A stretch of 40,039 bases of DNA from CAZHOV01 sp964534315 (lineage in GTDB: Bacteria; Bacteroidota; Bacteroidia; Chitinophagales; Saprospiraceae). Under the pieces are notes generated by a model that saw only the letters and a list, made by a program, of their open reading frames with translations, was not told the origin of the DNA and made no database searches. The number at the start of each line of letters is the position of its first letter. The stretch's first letter is position 1. Shown here one piece after another: positions 33,582-40,039 of this stretch. The stretch covers positions 1-40,039 of the forward strand of contig CAZHOV010000031.1 in the NCBI GenBank assembly GCA_964534315.1, in the 5' to 3' direction. The position numbers and the translations under genes were made by a program.

Positions 33582-33603
33582 GTTTGGACGATGACGTCCA
33601 AAC
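33582..33603 (+). repeat. REP-like hairpin, copy B
   Basis: GTTTGGACG (33582-33590), loop ATGA, CGTCCAAAC (33595-33603); the stem is 9 bp and perfect. With copy A and the central palindrome it forms a 120-bp unit, 33484-33603, between the molybdoenzyme and SulP genes. Confidence 0.85.
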
Positions 33604-33650
33604 TAAAAAGTCTGTTGCCTTATGGTATTATCAAGGTCATTCCAATTGGC

Positions 33651-36524
33651 CTATTCTCCTGACTCCTCATCCAAATAATACAACTCCTCAACCGGTCTTA
33701 GCGGTCGTTTAAACCAGAGCGGTCTTCTGAGGTTGTCCGGGCCTGGTGCCGGGCGTGTCATCGACAGCCATTCTTTGTAATTTTCGAATGATCTTTTCGT
33801 ATCTACAAAGATATCGCCATATCTATCATTTGGACCGGGCTTTTCAATCCGAACACGTTGGTGCCAACAGTGCATTCCGCTAATGGGGTCTGGATGAACA
33901 GCGTGAGTGATATTTTGATGTACACCGCCATCGCTCCAGAAAATCCGTTTGGAATCCGGATCTTTACTATTGAACGGAAGAATACCGGCTATCGTGCTCA
34001 TTTTCCAACCACCGTTGCCATCATTTTCGATCGCTACTGTATTGGTCGCCCAACGGTTGCCTACCTTATCCTGGGGGCGCCTCCAACGTCCGAGGTGATG
34101 TGAACAGGCGATAACCCCTGGTTTCATCCCCTGCGTCACCCAAACTTTATCCACAAAATAACCAATATCCGTATTTATTTTAACCAAATCACCCGTTTTA
34201 AACCCGAACCGTTCAGCTTCCTGAGGGTGCATCCAGATCGGATTTCTATTGGAAATTTCAGTCAACCACTTGGCATTACCGGAGCGGGAGTGGATGAGGG
34301 TTGGCAGCCTGAAGGTAGGTACCAGACAATATTCTCCTTTTTCCCAATCTAGCTTTTCCGGATGAATGTGGCTTTTGATATAGGTTGGAATAGCATATTC
34401 CGGCCATTTCCAGTCGACCATTGTCTGAGAATAAAACTCATTTTTTCGGGATGGAGTCGGAAAACCAACATAAGGAGTGCCATCGATCATGACCCCGATA
34501 TTTTTGCCATCTTTACTGATAGTTCCGGTCTTTTCATCAACCGTTGCACCTTTCATCTTTTCTTCTGGTAACTTATTGAGGTGCTTAGTGTAAGAATGTT
34601 TTTCTACTTCAAAAGCACCGTATTTCTTCATGTACTCAAGCTCAGAAATACCTTCTTTTTTAGCTGCCTCAGGCAAACCGGGCGTGCGTTCGAAAATATA
34701 CTGATAATACTCGTCTATATTGATCTTTTCATTTTTGCGGTATGGAGAATGAAAATGCTTGCGAATACCCAAACTTCCGTCGGGGTCGATCCGCCAGGAT
34801 AGTTCGATCCAAAATTCATCTTCTTCCCAAACTTCTCCGGGGTTGACCTCATAAGTGAAGGTGACATCTTTGCCTGCTCTTCTTGCCGCTTCTCTCAAAA
34901 CGGGCTGCCTGAAGGCTATCCACATACCGGAGTGGGTAGCATAACTGTTGATATCATGTCGCTCTGCAGAATGCCCCATAGGTAGCACATAATCGGCAAA
35001 AAAGGCCGTTTCATTCCAGGTTGGCGTAAGAGCAATATGCATGCCGACCATATTTGGGTCGGAGAGTGCTTCCATCCAGGAGAAACCGTCAGGGTAGGTC
35101 CAGACAGGGTTGAAAACTCTTGTAAAGTAGACATCCATCTTTCCACGCCCTTCCTTGAGGAAGTGGGGAAGCAGGAAGCTCATCTCGAAGAACGATAGTG
35201 GATATTCATTGGGAAAATGCAATTCATTCCAGAACTTTTGTGCTGGGGGAACATCAAAGAACTGAGGTTTGAATTTGTTCCAACTGTTTGGAGAAGTTCC
35301 TCCTTTTGTTCCGATACTTCCCGTAAGTACATTCAGAAAATGCAGGCAACGGGAGACGCACCACCCTCCGAGATTACCGCTGGCAGCACTTCGCCAGTTG
35401 TGGGTAGCAAAACGTTCGCCAGCTTCACCGATCTGACGGGCTACATCAATAACCATTTCGGCTTTCACACCACTCTCTTTTTCAGCAAATTCTGGAGTAT
35501 ACTCCGCATACTCTTCCTGCATCTTTTTGATGTAGTTTTCGAACGTTACTTCAGTGCCCGGATGTCGTTTCTCCAGGTATTCTTGCCAGTTGACCCAGTT
35601 TTCCAGAAAAGGTCTGTTGTATAAACCTTTATCCAGGATCACTTTGGCCATTGCCAGCATGACGGCCGCCTCTGAACCAGGATAGGTAGGCATCCAATAG
35701 TCTGACATACTAGCCGTATTCGATAAACGAGGATCCATGGTTGCCAACTTGGCTCCCTTCATTTTACCCTCGATAATGCGCTGGGCGTGCGGATTAAAAT
35801 AGTGGCCCGATTCGAGGTGGGCGCTGATCAATAAAATGAATTTTGCATTGGCGTGATCAGGAGAAGGACGATCGTAACCATACCAAATATTATAACCAAA
35901 TCGCGCTCCCGAAGAGCAAATATTGGTATGACTGTTATGTCCGTCTACTCCCCAGGCTTGTAATACTCTGTTGGCATAACCTTCGTGACCGGGGCGACCC
36001 ACGTGATAAGCCACCTCGTTATTTCGACCTTCCTGTATAGCCTTTCGGATACGACCCGCTATATCGTCTAATACTTCATCCCAGCTGACGCGCTCCCATT
36101 TACCTTCTCCTCGTTCGCCCACCCGCTTTAAGGGGTAAAGGATGCGATCGGGATCGGTAAGTTGATTGATGGTGGCAGGTCCCTTGGCACAGTTTCTTCC
36201 TCTACTGCCTGGATGATGCGGATTTCCTTCTAGTTTTCGGATCTCATGGGTTTCTTTATCCACATAGGCGGTGAGCCCGCAAGCAGATTCACAATTGAAA
36301 CAGGTGGTAGGAACAATGGTATAATGCTTCTTCTTAACCCTTGGCCAGTCAGTAGCTTCATATTCGACCCAATCGTCCCACTTTTCCATAGGGGGGTATT
36401 TGGTGAGATCACCGTTTGGTGCCAATCGCTCTACTGGCTCAGGTTGTTCTTTATGCAAGTTGGGGATCAATCTTAGCTTTTCGGCGATCTGCTCTATGAT
36501 GGATGGTTTCTTATTATTTTTCAT
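33651..36524 (-). CDS. soeA: Molybdopterin oxidoreductase catalytic subunit, SoeA-like
   Basis: 957 aa DMSO-reductase-family enzyme binding bis-MGD. The N-terminal [4Fe-4S] ligands are C75-FN-C78-ESA-C82 and C112 (NCAKGP). The probable molybdenum ligand is C203 in TNICSSGARFG, which puts it with the Cys-ligand group (sulfur-compound oxidoreductases) rather than the Ser type. The MoCo-binding C-terminal domain has RSGNAKWLTEISNRNP. No twin-arginine signal is present at the start (MKNNKKPSIIEQ), so the active site should be cytoplasmic. I read this as the sulfite-oxidising SoeA branch. Polysulfide or thiosulfate reductases are alternatives, but most carry a Tat signal. The fused FeS-NrfD partner is 73 bp upstream. 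Confidence 0.7.
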   Translation of the reverse strand: MKNNKKPSIIEQIAEKLRLIPNLHKEQPEPVERLAPNGDLTKYPPMEKWDDWVEYEATDWPRVKKKHYTIVPTTCFNCESACGLTAYVDKETHEIRKLEGNPHHPGSRGRNCAKGPATINQLTDPDRILYPLKRVGERGEGKWERVSWDEVLDDIAGRIRKAIQEGRNNEVAYHVGRPGHEGYANRVLQAWGVDGHNSHTNICSSGARFGYNIWYGYDRPSPDHANAKFILLISAHLESGHYFNPHAQRIIEGKMKGAKLATMDPRLSNTASMSDYWMPTYPGSEAAVMLAMAKVILDKGLYNRPFLENWVNWQEYLEKRHPGTEVTFENYIKKMQEEYAEYTPEFAEKESGVKAEMVIDVARQIGEAGERFATHNWRSAASGNLGGWCVSRCLHFLNVLTGSIGTKGGTSPNSWNKFKPQFFDVPPAQKFWNELHFPNEYPLSFFEMSFLLPHFLKEGRGKMDVYFTRVFNPVWTYPDGFSWMEALSDPNMVGMHIALTPTWNETAFFADYVLPMGHSAERHDINSYATHSGMWIAFRQPVLREAARRAGKDVTFTYEVNPGEVWEEDEFWIELSWRIDPDGSLGIRKHFHSPYRKNEKINIDEYYQYIFERTPGLPEAAKKEGISELEYMKKYGAFEVEKHSYTKHLNKLPEEKMKGATVDEKTGTISKDGKNIGVMIDGTPYVGFPTPSRKNEFYSQTMVDWKWPEYAIPTYIKSHIHPEKLDWEKGEYCLVPTFRLPTLIHSRSGNAKWLTEISNRNPIWMHPQEAERFGFKTGDLVKINTDIGYFVDKVWVTQGMKPGVIACSHHLGRWRRPQDKVGNRWATNTVAIENDGNGGWKMSTIAGILPFNSKDPDSKRIFWSDGGVHQNITHAVHPDPISGMHCWHQRVRIEKPGPNDRYGDIFVDTKRSFENYKEWLSMTRPAPGPDNLRRPLWFKRPLRPVEELYYLDEESGE

Positions 36525-36532
36525 AAAATGTT

Positions 36533-36594
36533 AGTTGAAAGTTGAAGGATTAAAGTTGAAAGAAAATCATTCTTAATTCTTCATTCTTAATTCA
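36533..36594. repeat. 7-bp-period simple repeat tract
   Basis: Units AGTTGAA at 36533-36539, 36540-36546 and 36554-36560, with GGATTAA filling the same 7-bp register between them. Then the 14-bp unit TCATTCTTAATTC(T/A) at 36567-36580 and 36581-36594, which itself is two heptamers. The tract fills the gap between the FeS-NrfD stop (36598) and the molybdoenzyme start (36524). Confidence 0.8.
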
Positions 36595-36597
36595 TAA

Positions 36598-38223
36598 TTA
36601 GCTTAACGCAATTCGTTGTGGGGCTTCTACCCAAATATGCTCTGTGAAATAGATTCCTATTAAGACTAATAGTCCGGAACCTGCTAATAGCATTGGATTT
36701 CCTACTCCCAGGAACAGCAATACAAAGGGGATGATATTTCCTACCAATAAAGTACCTATCCAGAACTGATTGCGGTACCTTCCTTTGGTAATCATTTTTA
36801 CTACGTATTTGGAATCCTGCGTCGGGTGAGGAGTGATTAACTCCGAGGCAATGGTCACTAGATTTACAACGATAGAAACCAGCAAAACATTAGTCAGGTA
36901 GGTACTCCAATCCATTGTATGATCAGTAAATGCGGCGATGATTGCAAATACAGCTGCCCCGGCCATAAAGCTATGGACCAGCATATGAATGGATAGGGTA
37001 GGGCTTTGCCAAAAGTCTCTTCCTTTGGCCTGTGCAAATAAGAAAGCTGTGTAGACTGCTGTAAGGATAGCAAATACCGCTGTTATATATTTGATCGCAT
37101 TAGCGATAGCAGACAACTCGAAATAATAAGCAATTCCCCAGAGTGTTAAGAACCCGCCAAAGAAGGTGATGATATATCCTCCTTTGACCAACCAGGAGCC
37201 CCATTGAGGGCGGAATAAGACATTCAAAAACCGATCGGGCCGATCCAGGTCCTTGATGAGTAATAAACCGGTGGCAGCCAAAAAGACAAGACTGATACCT
37301 AATCCAGACCATTCGATCAATGGATTAACCGATGCCCAACCAAACAATACCGCCAGAAAAGGAACCAGAAAAGCACCTGCTGAGATAGCTTTGGTCAGGA
37401 CGTAACCAGAAACTTCCCAACCCCAAAGTATTCCCTTATCCGGTGCATCGTAAACCCTTCGGGCTTTGCCGAGCATCAGATCGATAGATTTGGAAGGCCC
37501 TTTTTCAGCAATTTCCCCTGCAGTGGCACTTTGGTTAGAGGCTTCCATTAAGGCTTGTACCACATCGCCATTGGAAAAGGCCAGTTTTTCAGCTGCTTTG
37601 GCATAATGACCAACTCCATGAGCTTGCGAACTCCAGAAATAATCATCCGACTTTTCAGTGGCAGTAGGATTTAGAGAAGCTTCATCGCCATCGATGTAGA
37701 ATAAGTTGGGAACGGTCCCTTTCGCTCCTTTCCGGACGGTCACCTGCTCCCTGCCCAATAACTGGGAGATCTCAGAATTAGGATTTTCCATATCTCCGGA
37801 AATGATGGCATGTTCCGGACATACATTAACACAGGCTGGTTCCAGCCCCACATCTACGCGGTGGGCGCAGTAGTTACATTTTGCGGCCGTATGATTCTCA
37901 GGATCGATATAAAGGGCGTCATAAGGACAAGCCTGCATGCAAGATTTACAACCGATACAGCGGTCTTTATCGAAGTCAACAATACCGTCATCCCGGAAAA
38001 AAAGCGCTTCAACGGGGCAAATTTCTACACATGGAGCCTCCGTACAGTGATTACATCGCATAACCGAAAATAATCGGCGAGTGTGCGGAAATTCTCCTTT
38101 TTCCACTTGTTTGACCCAGGTACGATTTACGCCCACGGGGACCTGGTGTTCTGATTTACAGGCAGTCGTACAGGCGTGGCAGCCAATACACTTCCTGTTG
38201 TCAATAATAAATCCGTATTTCAT
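36598..38223 (-). CDS. Fused four-cluster ferredoxin and NrfD membrane anchor (SoeB-SoeC fusion)
   Basis: Electron-transfer and quinone-linked subunit in a single 541 aa chain. Residues 1-~150 are a DmsB/SoeB-type ferredoxin with four [4Fe-4S] sites: C12, C15, C18, C22; C57, C60, C65, C69; C89, C92, C95, C99; C116, C119, C131, C135. A linker of about 120 residues follows. From ~270 to the end is an NrfD/PsrC-type anchor with about eight TM helices and the motif DLDRPDRFLNVLF. In related complexes (SoeABC, PsrABC, DmsABC) these are two genes. It starts 11 nt after the persulfide dioxygenase stop and precedes the catalytic subunit. No signal peptide, so clusters face the cytoplasm. Confidence 0.88.
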   Translation of the reverse strand: MKYGFIIDNRKCIGCHACTTACKSEHQVPVGVNRTWVKQVEKGEFPHTRRLFSVMRCNHCTEAPCVEICPVEALFFRDDGIVDFDKDRCIGCKSCMQACPYDALYIDPENHTAAKCNYCAHRVDVGLEPACVNVCPEHAIISGDMENPNSEISQLLGREQVTVRKGAKGTVPNLFYIDGDEASLNPTATEKSDDYFWSSQAHGVGHYAKAAEKLAFSNGDVVQALMEASNQSATAGEIAEKGPSKSIDLMLGKARRVYDAPDKGILWGWEVSGYVLTKAISAGAFLVPFLAVLFGWASVNPLIEWSGLGISLVFLAATGLLLIKDLDRPDRFLNVLFRPQWGSWLVKGGYIITFFGGFLTLWGIAYYFELSAIANAIKYITAVFAILTAVYTAFLFAQAKGRDFWQSPTLSIHMLVHSFMAGAAVFAIIAAFTDHTMDWSTYLTNVLLVSIVVNLVTIASELITPHPTQDSKYVVKMITKGRYRNQFWIGTLLVGNIIPFVLLFLGVGNPMLLAGSGLLVLIGIYFTEHIWVEAPQRIALS

Positions 38224-38234
38224 TAGAAAGTAAT

Positions 38235-39653
38235 TTATGCATTTTCAGATGAGCAAGTAAAATCGGTTACCGGAATCTTCGAAGAGGCGTTGATCTCATC
38301 AAAATATACTGCTACGTTGATCACGTTATGGTAGCCCCTGGCTTTCAAAATAGAACAGGCAATTGTAGACCGGTTGCCACTTCTGCAATGCACGTGGTAG
38401 GTCTTTTCGCGATCAATTTCTGCCATATTCTTATTGATAAAGTCCAACGGAAAATTCTGGGCGCCGTCGATGTGTTCTGCTGAAAATTCGCCCGGTTTTC
38501 TTACGTCCAGAATATTTGCAGATAAATTATTTTCAAATAATTTCTCAAAATCTGCCATCTCGAAGGTTTCTAAAGTATCAATTTCCTTACCCGCTTCCTT
38601 CCAGGCTTCAAATCCGCCTTTAAGATATCCGAGCGCATTGTCATAACCGACTCTCGAAAGTCGCATGACAGCTTCTTCTTCCCGTCCTTCGGGTGCAATG
38701 AGCAGGATAGGCTGTTTGAGATCGGGGATGAGGGCTCCAACCCAGGGAGCAAAATCTCCGTCCAGGTTGATGAATATAGAATTCGGAATGAATCCTTTCG
38801 GATAGATCTCTTTGCTTCTGGTGTCAAGCAAAAGAGCTCCTTCTGTATTGGCAACGGTCTCAAATTCTCTTGGCGTCATCGGAACAGCGCCTCTTTTCAT
38901 GACCGTTTCGAAACTTTCATATCCCGTCTTGTTCAGCTTGGCATTTTTAGCAAAATATTGAGGAGGAGGCATCAAGCCTTCCGTAACCTCTTTAATGAAT
39001 TCTTCACGCGTCATATCTGCGCGTAGCGCATAATTCGTTTCTTTCTGATTTCCGAGCGTATCCCAGGTTTCGGAGCTCATATTTTTTCCACATGCCGATC
39101 CGGCGCCGTGCGCCGGGTAAACAATCACGTCATCCGGTAGCGGCATAATCTTAGACCGTAAACTGTCATACAACCAGCCGGCAAGATCTTCCTTTGTAAT
39201 ACTTCCGGCCTTTTGAGCAAGGTCGGGGCGGCCGACATCGCCAATAAATAAGGTATCTCCTGTAAAAATGGCTTTTTCCTTGCCATTTTCATCTAGTAAC
39301 AAATAGCAAGTGCTTTCCGGAGTGTGTCCGGGAGTATGTAATACCCGGATCGTCAGATCCCCCAGTTTGAATTCTTCCCCATCTTTTGCCTGATATTTTT
39401 CGTATGCTGTTTCTGCGTTGGGGCCGAAAACAATCTTTGCACCGGTTTGCTTAGCCAGATCAAGATGGCCGGAAACAAAATCCGCATGAAAATGGGTCTC
39501 AAAGATGTATTTGATCTTCGCACCAAATGCTTCGGCACGTTCAATGTAAGGAGTCGGCTCCCTTAGCGGATCAATAATAGCGGCTTCGCCGTTGCTTTCA
39601 ATATAATAGGCGCCTTGTGCCAAACAGCCTGTATAAATCTGCTCAATTTTCAT
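38235..39653 (-). CDS. CstB-like persulfide dioxygenase-rhodanese
   Basis: 472 aa, three domains. Residues 1-~240 are a metallo-beta-lactamase fold of the ETHE1/persulfide dioxygenase group, with H54-x-H56-x-D58, H110, D133 and H182 as metal-site residues (THFHADFVSGH, HTPGHTPEST, FTGDTLFIGDVGRPD). Residues ~260-360 are a rhodanese fold whose active loop (IAPEGRE) has no Cys, so inactive. Residues ~365-472 are a second rhodanese with C423 (VHCRSGNRS). This MBL-pseudorhodanese-rhodanese order is that of CstB, which oxidises low-molecular-weight persulfides to sulfite/thiosulfate. I start at ATG 39653; codons upstream to 39695 look like leader. Leads the sulfur operon. Confidence 0.88.
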   Translation of the reverse strand: MKIEQIYTGCLAQGAYYIESNGEAAIIDPLREPTPYIERAEAFGAKIKYIFETHFHADFVSGHLDLAKQTGAKIVFGPNAETAYEKYQAKDGEEFKLGDLTIRVLHTPGHTPESTCYLLLDENGKEKAIFTGDTLFIGDVGRPDLAQKAGSITKEDLAGWLYDSLRSKIMPLPDDVIVYPAHGAGSACGKNMSSETWDTLGNQKETNYALRADMTREEFIKEVTEGLMPPPQYFAKNAKLNKTGYESFETVMKRGAVPMTPREFETVANTEGALLLDTRSKEIYPKGFIPNSIFINLDGDFAPWVGALIPDLKQPILLIAPEGREEEAVMRLSRVGYDNALGYLKGGFEAWKEAGKEIDTLETFEMADFEKLFENNLSANILDVRKPGEFSAEHIDGAQNFPLDFINKNMAEIDREKTYHVHCRSGNRSTIACSILKARGYHNVINVAVYFDEINASSKIPVTDFTCSSENA

Positions 39654-40039
39654 GGTGGAAATTTTTGATGATTTAATGGAATAATCAAAGTCCAATTCAA
39701 CATGGAATAGAGAGGGAAAAATTAGTGCTGATCCATGAATGCCGAAATTTATGAAATTATGTTCATATATTCAAAAATTAATACTTTTTTTTCTAAATGC
39801 CAGAGGACCACAGGACAAGATGACCAGACTAAGACTCAAGTTTTATGGTTTTGCTTAGAATAATAATTAAAAGACAATTTCTTATTCCCTTCGGTCTCAT
39901 TTTCTTTTCACTTTATATTTTCATTTTTTTCATTATTTAAAACTTCACATACAATTAATATTGATTGATTACTTTAACCATCTAATTTAAGTAGTAAGGC
40001 AAAAAAATTGGTAGAATAATTTTTTTAGGTTCAAATGAA
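39654..40039. other. Gene-free AT-rich region upstream of the sulfur operon
   Basis: 386 bases with no ORF that I consider real. The minus strand here should hold the operon promoter, but I find no clean TAnnTTTG with a -33 partner. Short AT-rich palindromic text (around ATGTTCATATATTC, 39759-39772) could be a regulator site, without stronger support. Confidence 0.5.

Noticed and set aside
33651..38223. Exported polysulfide or tetrathionate reductase
   Set aside because: No Tat signal on the catalytic subunit, and the neighbouring dioxygenase makes sulfite in the cytoplasm. Not fully excluded without a tree.
39759..39772. Persulfide-sensing repressor (BigR/CstR/ArsR type) operator upstream of the sulfur operon
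   Set aside because: Only loose AT-rich symmetry, no regulator gene in the window and no clear consensus match.

Overview
The window looks like a chromosomal segment of a Bacteroidota bacterium, most plausibly a Saprospiraceae/Saprospiria-type organism (inference from gene content). The support is a TamL-type lipoprotein BamA homologue, an MbnP-like lipoprotein beside a di-haem peroxidase, the carboxyspermidine route to spermidine, a LuxC-like acyl-CoA reductase, several upstream sequences matching the Bacteroidota TAnnTTTG -7 promoter element, and little Shine-Dalgarno signal. No tRNA, rRNA, CRISPR array, transposase or phage gene was found. Ten Ns at 12435-12444 mark an assembly gap.

Layout. 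217-3663: secreted M1 metallopeptidase, then a histidine kinase/response regulator pair. 3778-4398: ribosomal protein S16 with a long acidic tail and its own promoter. 4399-4793: gene-free and packed with hairpins. 4821-7655: RluD-type pseudouridine synthase, acyl-CoA reductase, endonuclease III. 7645-11418: tamL, divergent from a TrmH-family rRNA/tRNA methyltransferase and a small membrane protein. 11439-15981: cytidine deaminase, a Lys9-like saccharopine dehydrogenase, a Wzx-type flippase and a GT4 glycosyltransferase. 16167-19782: polyamine cluster (agmatinase divergent from carboxyspermidine dehydrogenase and decarboxylase), running into prmC. 20689-25300: a small helical protein, TerC, and a GT4/WecB/GT2 surface-polysaccharide operon. 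25468-29090: DoxX, ApbE, a leucine-rich-repeat protein, a DEDDh exonuclease. 29059-31146: MbnP-like protein plus MbnH/MauG-like di-haem enzyme. 31217-39653, all on the minus strand: a sulfur module.

The sulfur module is the most coherent system in the window. In transcription order it has a CstB-like persulfide dioxygenase-rhodanese, a four-cluster ferredoxin fused to an NrfD membrane anchor, a molybdopterin catalytic subunit without a Tat signal, a SulP anion transporter and a single-domain rhodanese. I read it as persulfide to sulfite (dioxygenase), sulfite to sulfate with electrons to quinone (SoeABC-like, SoeB and SoeC fused), and sulfate movement by SulP. The steps are inferred from families and gene order.

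The second theme is a set of intergenic palindromes. Hairpins built around a GGACG...CGTCC-type core occur in three places (4501-4573, 31169-31210, 33484-33603), the last as two inverted copies around a third palindrome inside the sulfur operon. A separate pair of overlapping palindromes lies between the two spermidine genes, and two 7-bp-period arrays sit directly after stop codons. These resemble REP/BIME-like or heptamer repeat families, but the rest of the genome is needed to confirm that.
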